64,000 bases of DNA from contig NZ_KI912149.1 of NCBI RefSeq assembly GCF_000517105.1, positions 136,712-200,711 of the forward strand, in the 5' to 3' direction. The number at the start of each line of letters is the position of its first letter. Position 1 is the first letter of the stretch. Below, one piece after another: positions 39,163 to 48,844 of this stretch. Under the pieces are notes generated by a model. The model was given only the letters and a program-made list of their open reading frames with translations. It made no database searches and was not told where the DNA came from. Made by a program: the position numbers and the translations under genes. Source of the DNA: Fischerella sp. PCC 9605. GTDB lineage: Bacteria > Cyanobacteriota > Cyanobacteriia > Cyanobacteriales > Nostocaceae.

Positions 39163-39594
39163 CAACTTAGAGCGAAAATGAACGAACGATTGAAGGAGTT
39201 TAATCGATTTTATTTTAGCTGACCTTGAGGAAGTAGTAACACAATCCTTAAATTTTTATATCAGCTAACGCAAAGTATATTACACGAATCAGCAGAATTT
39301 TTGCTGTTTTACAAATATTCCCTTTGCAATATATTTCAATGAATTGGACAGAAGCTGATAAATATCTAGAGTTTGTGAGCGACTGCTACACTGGAATCTA
39401 TATTTGTTTAAGATTCCTAAAGCATAGCTAAAAAAGTTGTCTGCTTGTACTTGTTTGATAACTGGCACACAGAATGATAAGTAAAACTGATCCTTAGTCA
39501 TTAGTCATTGGTTGGTTGTTGGTTGTTGGTGGTTGGTTGAAACACCAAACAACAAACACCAAACAACAAACAACAAATAAAAAAACTTACCAAA
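39163..39594. other. Divergent promoter region of cyabrB and the Rrf2 gene
   Basis: No gene supported. The right part (39497-39590) is GTTGGTT/AACACCA-type STRR. Confidence 0.5.
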
Positions 39595-40038
39595 ATGAAA
39601 TTAACTACCAAAGGACACTATAGTGTAAAGGCTTTACTGGATTTGAGTTTACAGCCAGAGTATGGGCCTGTTTCTACTAGAGCGATCGCTTCTCGTCAAG
39701 ATATCCCAGCTGCATATTTAGAAAAACTGCTAATAGAAATGCGTCGTGCTGGGTTAGTAAAATCAATTCGTGGCAGCATCGGTGGATACCAGCTGGCACG
39801 AGAACCAGCACAAATATCTTTAGGAGAAATTTTAGAGGCAGTTGGTGAAACTATAGAACCTTTACCCCATCACCGCGCTTCTCCAGGACAAGCAGAAGAT
39901 TGGGTAACATTTACTCTTTGGCAAAGGCTACATCAAAAATTGAAAGAAGCATTGTACAGTATTACTTTGGCAGATCTTTATTACGACGCTCGTAGTTGGC
40001 AAGCTTCTCTTGGAGAAGAAGCTAGTTTTGTTGTTTAG
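39595..40038 (+). CDS. Rrf2-family transcriptional regulator without cysteines
   Basis: 147 residues. The winged helix of Rrf2 proteins is clear: KLTTKGHYSVKALLDL, SRQDIPAAYLEKLLIEMRRAGLVKS, RGSIGGYQLARE. The protein contains no Cys at all, so it cannot bind the Fe-S cluster of IscR or NsrR type regulators. The effector is unknown. cobD starts 68 bp downstream on the same strand across an STRR spacer. Confidence 0.87.
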   Translation: MKLTTKGHYSVKALLDLSLQPEYGPVSTRAIASRQDIPAAYLEKLLIEMRRAGLVKSIRGSIGGYQLAREPAQISLGEILEAVGETIEPLPHHRASPGQAEDWVTFTLWQRLHQKLKEALYSITLADLYYDARSWQASLGEEASFVV

Positions 40039-40105
40039 TCAATGGTCATTAGTCATTAGTCATTTGTCATTGGTAATCATACAAAGGACAAAGGACAAAG
40101 GACAA

Positions 40106-41071
40106 ATGACAACTGTTGTTGTTTTAATTATTGCTGCTGGTTTAGATTACTTAGTCGGCGATCCCTGGGGATGGCCTCATCCTGTGCGAGTGATGGGGTG
40201 GGTAATTTCTCGCTTCAGCAAATTTGCTCTGACATATTGTCAAAATCCTCTAACACAGCGCTTAGCTGGAATATTGCTGGGTACTTTTTTAATAATTGCT
40301 AGTGGCATTGCTGGCTACTTAATAATTCAAGCTGCTAGATGGCTGCATCCTGTTTTGGGAATTGCAACAGAAAGTATTCTCTTAGCTAGCTGTTTTGCTG
40401 GGAAAAGTTTGAGAGTAGCAGCTCAAGCAGTATTACAACCTCTAACATTAGGAAAAATTCAGGATGCTCGTTCTGTTTTAAGTAATTATGTTGGTCGAGA
40501 TACAGAAAATCTGACAGAATCAGAAATTTTGCGAGCAGTTCTCGAAACAGTTACAGAAAATGCCATTGATGGAGTCATGGCTCCTCTTTTTTATGCAATT
40601 ATTGGTGCATTTGTGCCAGTTGTAGGTTCAGTACCCTTAGCTTTGGCATATAAAGCCAGCAGTACCCTTGATTCAATGGTGGGTTATCGACAAGCACCCT
40701 ACACTTATTTAGGATGGTTTAGCGCGCGCTTAGAAGATGGCTTGACTTGGGTTCCCTGTCGCTTAGCAGTAATCACTTTAGCGCTGCTGTCAGGTAAACC
40801 TCTGCATGTCATCCGAATTTGTCGTCGCGATGCACCTAATGACCTCAGTCCCAACTCTGGTTGGAGTGAGTGCGCTTATGCTGCTACTTTGGGTGTACAG
40901 GTGGGAGGTACTAATTGGTATCGTGGCGTGGCTAAACACAAACCATTGCTGGGAGATGCTACTCATCCCATTACCCCAACTTGCATTCATAAAGCTTGGC
41001 AACTAACTCGATATTGCTTTTTGCTGTGGTTAGGGGTAGCAACTCTCTTGCTAATCGCTCTAAAAACGTAA
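40106..41071 (+). CDS. cobD: Adenosylcobinamide-phosphate synthase (CobD/CbiB)
   Basis: Membrane enzyme that attaches the aminopropanol arm to cobyric acid in cobalamin synthesis. 321 residues: DYLVGDPWGWPHPVRVMG at the N-terminus, SNYVGRDTENL, ENAIDGVMAPLFYA and YKASSTLDSMVGY are family signatures, with several membrane helices. The start at 40106 has AAAGGACAA upstream, and the longer frame is translated repeat. No cobalamin riboswitch seen upstream. Confidence 0.93.
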   Translation: MTTVVVLIIAAGLDYLVGDPWGWPHPVRVMGWVISRFSKFALTYCQNPLTQRLAGILLGTFLIIASGIAGYLIIQAARWLHPVLGIATESILLASCFAGKSLRVAAQAVLQPLTLGKIQDARSVLSNYVGRDTENLTESEILRAVLETVTENAIDGVMAPLFYAIIGAFVPVVGSVPLALAYKASSTLDSMVGYRQAPYTYLGWFSARLEDGLTWVPCRLAVITLALLSGKPLHVIRICRRDAPNDLSPNSGWSECAYAATLGVQVGGTNWYRGVAKHKPLLGDATHPITPTCIHKAWQLTRYCFLLWLGVATLLLIALKT

Positions 41072-41207
41072 TTATGGAAGTAGGGAATTGTTAATTGATA
41101 ATTGATAATTGGTAATTGGTAATAGATTTCCCCATTATCCACTACCCATTACCGATTCTCTATTGCCTGGTTTTCCTGTAAAAACTAACTCAGGGGGATG
41201 ACGGTAT

Positions 41208-41774
41208 ATGACTATTTCTACCATTTCTACCATTTCTAGCAAAGCAAAAGTAGTTGAGATTCTCTCGTCTGAAGAACTCCGTCGGACTGTAACTCGTCTC
41301 GCCTCTCAAATTGTGGAAAAGACGCGAGACTTGTCTCAGTTAGTATTACTCGGTATTTATACTAGAGGAGTTCCACTGGCGCAATCTTTAGCGCGTCAAA
41401 TAGAGGCATTAGAAGGTGTGTCCGTATCAGTAGGGGCATTGGATATTACATTCTATCGAGACGACCTCGACCAAATAGGCTTGCGGACTCCTGCGAAAAC
41501 TGATATCCCTTTTGATTTGACTGGTAAAACCGTTGTGCTTGTGGACGATGTGATCTTTAAGGGACGTACAGTTCGTGCTGCTTTAAATGCTGTAAATGAG
41601 TATGGTAGACCAGAGGCAATTCGTTTAGCTGTACTGGTAGACAGGGGTCATCGCGAGGTTCCAATTCATCCAGATTTTATCGGCAAGCAGTTACCCACCG
41701 CAAAAGAAGAGATTGTTAAGGTTTACTTGCAAGATGTGGATGGACGAGACGCCGTTGAGTTGATAGCAGATTGA
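41208..41774 (+). CDS. pyrR: PyrR-type bifunctional protein / uracil phosphoribosyltransferase
   Basis: 188 residues, phosphoribosyltransferase fold with PRPP loop [18 protein letters not shown] and the PyrR segments [11 protein letters not shown] and DITFYRDDL. In Bacillus PyrR binds pyr mRNA; no pyr genes or attenuator lie next to it here, so a regulatory role is unproven. The weak hairpin at 41788-41808 follows the stop. Confidence 0.9.
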   Translation: MTISTISTISSKAKVVEILSSEELRRTVTRLASQIVEKTRDLSQLVLLGIYTRGVPLAQSLARQIEALEGVSVSVGALDITFYRDDLDQIGLRTPAKTDIPFDLTGKTVVLVDDVIFKGRTVRAALNAVNEYGRPEAIRLAVLVDRGHREVPIHPDFIGKQLPTAKEEIVKVYLQDVDGRDAVELIAD

Positions 41775-42308
41775 TTGTTTGTGGTGGGGTGCGTTACTCT
41801 GACGCACCGTGCCAAAATGCAAGAAAAAATTTTTTGTAGATTGCATGAGTAAGCAGATTTTTCAGTGGTAAGCTTATTTACTTTTAAAGTTAGATAACAT
41901 GGGCGGGCAAGATGCCCACCCCACAAGATTTATGTTTAAATGCTATATGCAAATTCGATTTTGGTTAAAAGTAAATCTAAAGACAAGGAGGTTTTAAGAT
42001 GCGATCGCGTAGGATGCTGCCTGTGAAGGTGTGTAAATAAAGTGCAGATGGCTCGAAAAGCATGCAAAACGATGCCAAGATTCAAGCAGCTATTCGCGAT
42101 CGCATGAGCAATAATGCTTAATCTCTTTCCGACCGGCATTGCCACTTGAGCTAATACCAATTATTTATGAAGATGCACAGAATATTAAAAAACGAACCGC
42201 CAAGACGCCAAGAACGCCAAGAGTGGAGGGTTACTCTTTTAGTGCAGCTTCACATTAAATTGGTATAAGTATGCAGAAACCAACAGTGATTTAGTGTTAA
42301 GAGATGTT
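41775..42308. other. Repeat-rich gap between pyrR and a Uma2 gene
   Basis: Contains a GGTGCGT/ACGCACC hairpin (41788-41808), one arm of the TTGTGGGGTGGGC family (41901-41927), a HIP1 site at about 42002 and an inverted-repeat element (42154-42266). No gene supported. Confidence 0.6.
42154..42266. repeat. MITE-like element, family C
   Basis: Ends are ATACCAATT (42154) and AATTGGTAT (42266), with further pairing (TTATGAAGATGCAC against GTGCAGCTTCACA). The interior has CGCCAAGA repeats. 113 bp, non-coding, 42 bp before the Uma2 start. Confidence 0.6.
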
Positions 42309-42917
42309 ATGGTCTTACTTCAAGACTTATCCGAACTGCTACAGGCTGACGATCCAGAACAACGGCAGATTATCAGTGGTGTTAGTTGGGAAAGCTATGA
42401 AGCCTTGCTCAATCAGCTAGGAGATAGCCTCCGATATCGGGTTACTTATCTAGATGGAGTGTTAGAACTAGTGTCACCTAGTCGTCGCCATGAACGTAAT
42501 AAAACAATTATTGGTTCTTTAATAGAAGCTTACTGTCAAGAAAAGCGTATCCGCTACTTCCCCTTGGGTTCTACAACATTCCGCATTGAAGAAAAAAGAG
42601 GTGGTACAGAACCAGATGAATCCTATTGCATTGGTACTGAAAAAGAATATCCCGATCTAGCCATTGAAGTAGTTGTAACCAGCGGTGGTATTGACAAGCT
42701 GGAAGTCTACAGACGCTTAGGCGTTCGGGAAGTTTGGTTTTTCAAAAACAATCAGTTTGAAGTTTACCATCTGCGCTGTGAAACTTATGAACAGATTGTA
42801 CAGAGTGAAGTGTTGCCGAATTTAGATCTGACAATGCTGGCACAATATGCAGTTGCAACTGAGCCACTGGAAGCCGCGATCGCATTTCGAGAAAAAGTAA
42901 GAGAGATGAAAGGTTAA
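42309..42917 (+). CDS. Uma2-family (DUF820) putative nuclease-fold protein
   Basis: 202 residues. Typical segments: VSWESYEALLNQLGDSLRYRVTYLDGVLELVSPS, PDESYCIG, PDLAIEVVVTSGGIDKLEVYRRLGVREVWFF. The acid and lysine-like positions of the PD-(D/E)XK fold appear present (PDLAIEVV). GTG at 42294 is an alternative start. A paralogue of the gene at 16829, but only distantly similar. Confidence 0.83.
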   Translation: MVLLQDLSELLQADDPEQRQIISGVSWESYEALLNQLGDSLRYRVTYLDGVLELVSPSRRHERNKTIIGSLIEAYCQEKRIRYFPLGSTTFRIEEKRGGTEPDESYCIGTEKEYPDLAIEVVVTSGGIDKLEVYRRLGVREVWFFKNNQFEVYHLRCETYEQIVQSEVLPNLDLTMLAQYAVATEPLEAAIAFREKVREMKG

Positions 42918-43073
42918 ATGCTACTTGCGAAATCAACAATATTGCGTGTGTATTTGTTTTGAGATAAGCGCTTTGTCGGGAATTTAACTTTCTAATATTG
43001 TGTCACGATTACTTAGGTGCCTTAATGCATTATGTATTAAGCTATTAGATCGGTATACTCTGTAATACTACTT

Positions 43074-43826
43074 ATGCCTAATATACCTTTATGGCAAAAA
43101 CTATTGATTGGTGCTTTGGGTCTTTTGCTACTCACTCTAAGTGGTGTCGGTGTCAAATTATTCACCGACTCTAAAACTTCTGAGTCTAAATCAGCTGGAG
43201 TCTCTTCTGTTCCTTCAGTTGCTACCTCTATCAGTCCCTCACCAGATAGGAAAGATATCAGAATTCATGTATGGGCAGGAGAAAATCGAGAGTCGATGGC
43301 TGATGTAGAAGTCGAGTTTTTAGTTTCAAATGGATCGCCTCATAAAAGCAAAACTGGAACTGATGGATACACCAGCATTAAGATTCCGAACGGAGTTGAC
43401 GTACGAGTTACTCTCAGGAAGAAAGGGTTCAAAACTGACACATACACTATTAATCCTAGTATTAACTCAGGCGAGACTATAGAGTACGAGTTAAAGCCAA
43501 ATCCTCGCCAGTCGTTTTCACCTCCACCTTTACCCAGCCCCACATCATTTCTGCCTACACCTTCTTCTCCTTACCCTTTATCGCCATCTCCTTTACCTAC
43601 TTCTTCGTCCAAATCGATATCTCTTCCTGCTAAAAGCCCTTATTCTTCACCAACAGTATCTCAGCCTTCTTACCAATACTCACCACCTCCTTTACCCACT
43701 CCCTCGTTCACATTTATACCTCCTACTCCCCAAGTTCCTTCCTCTACAGTAAAAATATTGAAGCCATCCTATAAAAAGGATGAACTTGCATTGCTTGACG
43801 GCTACACTATAGAAATTTTTTTTTAA
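43074..43826 (+). CDS. Anchored Pro/Ser-rich protein, 5' part of a frameshifted gene
   Basis: 250 codons. N-terminal membrane anchor (LLIGALGLLLLTLSGVGVKLF), a small beta domain (IRIHVWAGENRESMADVEVEF...SGETIEYEL) like carboxypeptidase-regulatory or PEGA folds, then a Pro/Ser-rich linker. The frame stops just after a T9 tract (43816-43824). One extra T would fuse it to the next 115 codons, which continue a sensible domain. Either a real frameshift, slippage-dependent expression or a sequencing error. Confidence 0.65.
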   Translation: MPNIPLWQKLLIGALGLLLLTLSGVGVKLFTDSKTSESKSAGVSSVPSVATSISPSPDRKDIRIHVWAGENRESMADVEVEFLVSNGSPHKSKTGTDGYTSIKIPNGVDVRVTLRKKGFKTDTYTINPSINSGETIEYELKPNPRQSFSPPPLPSPTSFLPTPSSPYPLSPSPLPTSSSKSISLPAKSPYSSPTVSQPSYQYSPPPLPTPSFTFIPPTPQVPSSTVKILKPSYKKDELALLDGYTIEIFF

Positions 43827-44173
43827 ATGAACCTGGAGGATTAGAAAATATAGCCTCTACTATTAAGCGTGAACTAGATAGTAGTGGTTTGAAGGCTAAA
43901 GTAGGCTTGCGCCCAGAAAGTCTCTCAGATCTAAAAAATGCTGGTGGCACTCTTCCAAGCAACTTTGAAATTCGGTTTGATTATGGTCGCGAGAAGATAG
44001 CAGCTAATGTATTGAAGCACCTTCTTGAAGATATACTTCCGAGTCAAAGATTTTTCTTAGAAGAAACCAATACAGATCATAGTACTCGATCGCCTACTCT
44101 AAACTACATCTCGGTTTGGCTAGGCCCTATTGAAGATAACAGTTCTCAGTTGGAAGAAGAAATCCTTGAATAA
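43827..44173 (+). pseudogene. 3' part of the frameshifted gene
   Basis: Continuation of the preceding gene in the shifted frame: FLNEPGGLENIASTIKRELDSSGLKAKVGLRPESL and NFEIRFDYGREKIAANVLKHLL. The mixed alpha/beta domain resembles the LytR C-terminal or SPOR-like type. There is no independent RBS or ATG start; TTG at 43889 is the only candidate. Confidence 0.55.
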
Positions 44174-44333
44174 GAATTAAGAATAAAGTTGGTCGCTAGT
44201 TTTATAGATGCGATTATCTTAGAAAATCGCTCGCACTCCAATCCTTAAGTAAAGAAAACTCTCAATAATATTACTGAAGTCATCGCGGCAGCATTAGGTG
44301 TAAACTTTCTGCTATCTTCTGCGTGTTTCACCG

Positions 44334-45053
44334 ATGAATTATTCCAAATTATTCAAGGAACGCTACTTCTCTCAGGCAATAGTACTGCTTTTGCTACTGT
44401 TATTGTTGGCAATAGGAGCAGTTCCTGGATATCTAAAAGGACACTGGCAATGGCAGAAACCACAAGCGATCGCTAATCTCAAAGAGTTAAAACAGATACG
44501 CCAGACAGGAATAACTCTTCCTGGTTGGCAAACTACTGAACAAGCAGAACAACAAATTGGCGAACATAAATGGTCATTGCAGTTACTTAAAAAACAGGAT
44601 TCTCAGACAGAAGCTGTGTTGCTGTTGTTACCGCAGAGCGGGCCAAGAACGCAGCCTCAAGTTGAATGGACGGAGATTAACGGCTGGGGAAGGGCACGTT
44701 GGGGACGGTGGGATATTGCTCAAAATCGCTCGGTTGAATTTACTGTCAAGCGATCGCAAGTAAAAGAATTAACAGCGGAAACTACTGTAAAAGCTATGTT
44801 CTTTCGGGCTGCAACCAGAGAGCAAACGTTTGCTGTTTTGCAATGGTACGCTTGGCGAAATGGTGGAAATCCATCACCTTTGCAGTGGTTATTGGTAGAC
44901 CAAATCGCCCAATGGCACAATCAGCGTGTTGCTTGGGTTGCCGTTAGCATCCTTGTACCGATGGAACCTTTAGGACAAATCGAAACAATTTGGCCTGAGA
45001 TCGGGTCTCTTGGTGAAACAGTGCAAGCTGTATTGACGGCAAGTATTTTATAA
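44334..45053 (+). CDS. Cyanoexosortase B system-associated protein
   Basis: 239 residues. One N-terminal membrane helix (IVLLLLLLLLAIGAVPGYL), then an EpsI-like soluble domain with GITLPGWQTTEQAEQQIGEHKWSLQ and FAVLQWYAWRNGGNPSPLQW. In other cyanobacteria this family sits beside the crtB-type exosortase and polysaccharide export genes. Here the export genes follow directly, but no exosortase is in the window. Role in polysaccharide export is inferred. Confidence 0.65.
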   Translation: MNYSKLFKERYFSQAIVLLLLLLLLAIGAVPGYLKGHWQWQKPQAIANLKELKQIRQTGITLPGWQTTEQAEQQIGEHKWSLQLLKKQDSQTEAVLLLLPQSGPRTQPQVEWTEINGWGRARWGRWDIAQNRSVEFTVKRSQVKELTAETTVKAMFFRAATREQTFAVLQWYAWRNGGNPSPLQWLLVDQIAQWHNQRVAWVAVSILVPMEPLGQIETIWPEIGSLGETVQAVLTASIL

Positions 45054-45175
45054 ATTAGAAATAATGAATATTTTTATACATACATTTTAGTTGATTCTAC
45101 GTTAGAATAGTGCCTCAATGTTTTACAGCCGCCAAAAGGCTTTACAGCTTGAATAATTTATAACCTTATTTTTAT

Positions 45176-46528
45176 ATGCGTGCATTCAGCGCACTGTCTT
45201 GTTTAAGTCTTCAGGTCGGTGTTTTTTTGGCAACAGCTGCTCAACCTGTTGTTGCTCAGACTTTTCCAACTTTGCGATCGCCAGTACAAAAAGCACCTGT
45301 GCAATCTCCAAATCTCCTAGAGAGTGCAGAGGTTAATCCTTTGGGTGTTAACAACAATAAAATATTGCCTCAACTAGACCGCTACATTTTAGGGCCAGGA
45401 GACTTAATTACTATCCAAGTTCAACGTCCGCCTGGTTCCTATCGCTTGGGGTCAGGAGATGCAATCAGCGTGATAGTGCAGCGTTTTCCAGATTTAAACT
45501 TTCAAGCCACAATTAACCCAGAAGGAAATATAATTGTTCCTCTACTGGGAACGTTATCGCTACAAAATCTGACTCTGGAAGAAGCACAAACCAAAATCAG
45601 TTCGCTGCTGAATCGTTATGTAGTCGATCCGAGTGTAACTTTATCGCTGTTCTCGCAGCGTCCGGATCTGAATTTTTCCATTCCAATTGGCCCTGAAGGT
45701 AACATTGCATTACCGCAAGTTGGAATAGTATCTCTAAAAGGCTTGACTCTGGAAGAAGCTCAAGAAAAAATCCGCTTGTCGCTCAATCGCATTATGGTTG
45801 AGCCAATTGTAGCTGTATCACTGGTATCGCCGCGACCAGTGCAAGTCACCATTAGCGGTGAAGTCCCGCGACCAGGAATTTATCCGATGGGTTCGCAAAC
45901 GCCCCGTATTACCGATATCTTGCTGCTAGCAGGCGGTTCTACAATGATGGCAGACTTGCGACAAGTGCAATTACGGCGCAAGCTAGTTGATGGTTCTGTA
46001 GTTGCACAAAATATTGACTTGTATACCCCTTTGCTCAATGGCGATACAGCGCCTAACATCCGTTTACAAGACGGAGATGCAATTATTGTGCCGCGTCGCG
46101 AACTTGCTAATGATGATAATTATGACCGCAATCTCGTTGCTCGTTCGTCCTTGGCTCAACCGCAGATTCGAGTCCGGGTGTTAAACTATGCTGCTGGAGG
46201 GCTGGCCACGCAAACATTGCCTAATGGTAGTAATTTTGTTGATGCTTTGACAGGGGTAAATCCTAACTTTACTAATGTGCGGGAAATTGCCCTGATTCGC
46301 TTCGACCCAGAACGAGGTAAGGCGATTACCCAGAGATTGGACGGGAAAAAAGCCTTGACTGGAGATGCAACTCAAAACGTGCCACTTCAAGATAATGATG
46401 TTATTGTGATTGGTCGGAACCTAGTCGGTAGAATTACTAATTTACTATCTACTATTACTCAACCCTTCTTTAATGTTCAGAGCTTTTTGAACTTTTTTAG
46501 CAGTTTCGGTGGCAGTAGTGGGAAGTAG
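45176..46528 (+). CDS. Polysaccharide export protein (Wza/OPX family)
   Basis: 450 residues with signal peptide (FLATAAQPVVAQ cleavage region). Two poly_export-like segments (YILGPGDLITIQVQRPPG and SFQAT/NPEGNIIVPLLGTLSL), then an SLBB domain (VTISGEVPRPGIYPMG). Forms the outer-membrane exit or its periplasmic part for exopolysaccharide. It precedes the wzc-like gene on the same strand. Confidence 0.88.
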   Translation: MRAFSALSCLSLQVGVFLATAAQPVVAQTFPTLRSPVQKAPVQSPNLLESAEVNPLGVNNNKILPQLDRYILGPGDLITIQVQRPPGSYRLGSGDAISVIVQRFPDLNFQATINPEGNIIVPLLGTLSLQNLTLEEAQTKISSLLNRYVVDPSVTLSLFSQRPDLNFSIPIGPEGNIALPQVGIVSLKGLTLEEAQEKIRLSLNRIMVEPIVAVSLVSPRPVQVTISGEVPRPGIYPMGSQTPRITDILLLAGGSTMMADLRQVQLRRKLVDGSVVAQNIDLYTPLLNGDTAPNIRLQDGDAIIVPRRELANDDNYDRNLVARSSLAQPQIRVRVLNYAAGGLATQTLPNGSNFVDALTGVNPNFTNVREIALIRFDPERGKAITQRLDGKKALTGDATQNVPLQDNDVIVIGRNLVGRITNLLSTITQPFFNVQSFLNFFSSFGGSSGK

Positions 46529-46646
46529 TTTTCTATATCTGTTCGCCTTTGTTCTTGGTTGTTTGAACTACCAACCAACAGCCAACAAATAACAACCAAC
46601 AATTATGAATTTACCCGTGACCACGAGTCTCTAAGTATCAATAGTC

Positions 46647-48839
46647 ATGACCCCGCCGATTGTTAAGCGCTATTTAATTGCTTTTGAAAAGTATAAGTGG
46701 ATTGGATTAGCCAGTTTCACTTTAGTTGTAGCAGGTTCAACGGTAATGGCTATTCAACCAGAACCACCTGCTAGCTATGTAGCAAATGCTGCACTAACTT
46801 ACACAAGTCCACCCGTTTTTTTCTCTGTAACTGGCACTGAAATTCAGCAACAAGGACAAGTACTTTCCCAAGAGGTTTTGTTGTCAGACCAGATCGTGGA
46901 AACCGTGGCAGCACAAGTAAATGTCAAACCAAAACAAATTGGTCAAAATGTTGCCATTAGTGTGCCTGAAGCACCCAAGCCAGGAGAAGAATCAGGAGGA
47001 TCTTCACTAATTGAACTTAAATATAAAGATTCTAATGAAAAGCGCGCTCAAGAAACAGTGCAAGCATTGATGGAAGCAATGGTTAAGTTGAGTGCCGAGA
47101 TTAATACTAGGCGATTAAAAGCAATTATAAAAAAAATTGACGAACGTCTACCACAAACGAAACGAGAGTTGCAACTGGCTGAAAAGAGACTCGAAAAATA
47201 CGATCGCACAGAAGGCCCAGCGTTACTAGCCGCTGAAAATGGCAGTTTGCTGACTGCAATTACCAGCAGTCAAAATCAGCAACGGCAAATTCAACTCACC
47301 CTTTCTGGAATAGATGCCCAAATTCGCAGCTTACAAGCAAAGTTAGGGTTAAATGTCAACCAAGCCTATGTTTCTTCAGCTTTGAGTGCCGATCCAATTA
47401 TTGCTAACTTGCGATCGCAAATTTATCAAGTTGAAAGCCAAATGGAGGTTCTCACCAAACAAGGGGCGCGACCAGAATACCCGATGATGGTGCAATTACA
47501 GCGTCAGAAATCTGCTTACGAACAATTGTTACAACAACGTGCGTTTGAGGTAGTAGGTGGTGGGGGTACAGCAGCTCCTCTTCCTGGTACAGTTACGGGT
47601 ATTCGTTCCCAAAGTAACCTAGACCCAGCCAGACAACAACTGGCAAACCAACTCGTAGCTTTGCAAACTCAGCAGGAGACGTTACAACAACAACTCGTTT
47701 CGCTGGCACGAGAAGAAATGCAATTGCGACAAGAGTATGCTTTGATACCCAACAAGCAACTAGAGCGATCGCGTTTAGAACAAGAAGTAGGACTCAAAAA
47801 AGCCATCTACGACAAAATGCAGGCAAAGCTAACCGATGCTCAAACCGCAGAAGCAGAAACCGTTAGTAGCCTTAGTATTGCCAGACCGCCAATAGTCGTT
47901 GCTGATGTCAAACCTCCTAAAAGTGTGCCAACAACTCTTGGTGTTGGTGGCTTTCTGGGGTTAATAGTTGGTGGTGGAGTGATATTTTTATTGGGATCGC
48001 TAGAAGGTACTTTCAAAACCAAAGAAGATATCCGCAACAGCCTCAAACAACGGGATGTTAACTTGCTGGGAGAACTGCCTTTAATGCCTGTGGAAAATTT
48101 GTCGCCAGACGAATTGCCAGTGATGCTTTCTGCTGATTCTCCCTATTTGGAGTATTATGAAAAGTTCCGTAGTAATCTGCGTCGCTTGGGCGGCAAAGAT
48201 TTGAAGGTAATATTGATTGCTAGTGTTAGCAGTGATGAGGGGAAAACAGTAAGTGCTTATAATCTGGGTATAGCTTTTGCCCGTGCTGGCAAACGTACCT
48301 TGATTATTGAAACAGATTTGCGATCGCCCTCTTGTAGTCCATCTTTAAAAGTGACTATTGAACCAGAAGCTAACCTTGAACCCCTGCGTTACTACGGCAG
48401 CTTGAGCGAATGTATCCGCTTAGTTCCGGATGTTGAAAATTTATATATTGTTCCCAGTCCCGGGCCTGTACGTCAACCCGCTGCCATCCTTGAATCTAGT
48501 GAATTGCGACACCTAATTGAGGATGCCCGCGAACGTTATGACTCAGTGATTATAGATACTAATCCTCTGAGTGCATCTAATGACGCCTTATTAATACAAC
48601 CCTATAGCGATGGCATAGTTTTAGTGACACGACCGCACTATACACAAGAAAACATGTTAGGCGAAGCGATAGATGGATTGGTAGAATCAGAACTAGGACT
48701 GGTGGGAGGTATTATTAATGGTGCAGATATCATAGTTCCTTTGCCTCAGCCTGTAGAACCAGTTTCTTCCACTGGGGGAGAATCGCAAATAGAAGACGAA
48801 TCACAAGCTGAAGTATCAGCTGGAACTAGGCAAAATTAA
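46647..48839 (+). CDS. Polysaccharide co-polymerase (Wzc/GumC-like) with BY-kinase-like domain
   Basis: 730 residues. A Wzz domain with N-terminal membrane helix, a coiled-coil periplasmic part (about 170-430), a second helix near 435 (GVGGFLGLIVGGGVIFLLG), and a cytoplasmic ATPase-like domain. The P-loop reads SVSSDEGKTVSAYN, followed by TLIIETDLRSP and VIIDTNPLSASNDALL. The usual A' motif DADxR is ETDLR, and the C-terminus has no tyrosine cluster, so kinase activity is doubtful. Stop is 5 bp from the convergent MEKHLA gene. Confidence 0.83.
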   Translation: MTPPIVKRYLIAFEKYKWIGLASFTLVVAGSTVMAIQPEPPASYVANAALTYTSPPVFFSVTGTEIQQQGQVLSQEVLLSDQIVETVAAQVNVKPKQIGQNVAISVPEAPKPGEESGGSSLIELKYKDSNEKRAQETVQALMEAMVKLSAEINTRRLKAIIKKIDERLPQTKRELQLAEKRLEKYDRTEGPALLAAENGSLLTAITSSQNQQRQIQLTLSGIDAQIRSLQAKLGLNVNQAYVSSALSADPIIANLRSQIYQVESQMEVLTKQGARPEYPMMVQLQRQKSAYEQLLQQRAFEVVGGGGTAAPLPGTVTGIRSQSNLDPARQQLANQLVALQTQQETLQQQLVSLAREEMQLRQEYALIPNKQLERSRLEQEVGLKKAIYDKMQAKLTDAQTAEAETVSSLSIARPPIVVADVKPPKSVPTTLGVGGFLGLIVGGGVIFLLGSLEGTFKTKEDIRNSLKQRDVNLLGELPLMPVENLSPDELPVMLSADSPYLEYYEKFRSNLRRLGGKDLKVILIASVSSDEGKTVSAYNLGIAFARAGKRTLIIETDLRSPSCSPSLKVTIEPEANLEPLRYYGSLSECIRLVPDVENLYIVPSPGPVRQPAAILESSELRHLIEDARERYDSVIIDTNPLSASNDALLIQPYSDGIVLVTRPHYTQENMLGEAIDGLVESELGLVGGIINGADIIVPLPQPVEPVSSTGGESQIEDESQAEVSAGTRQN

Positions 48840-48844
48840 AGTCG

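Noticed and set aside
40039-40105. Cobalamin riboswitch before cobD
   Set aside because: The gap is only 67 bp of short tandem repeats and lacks the B12 box.
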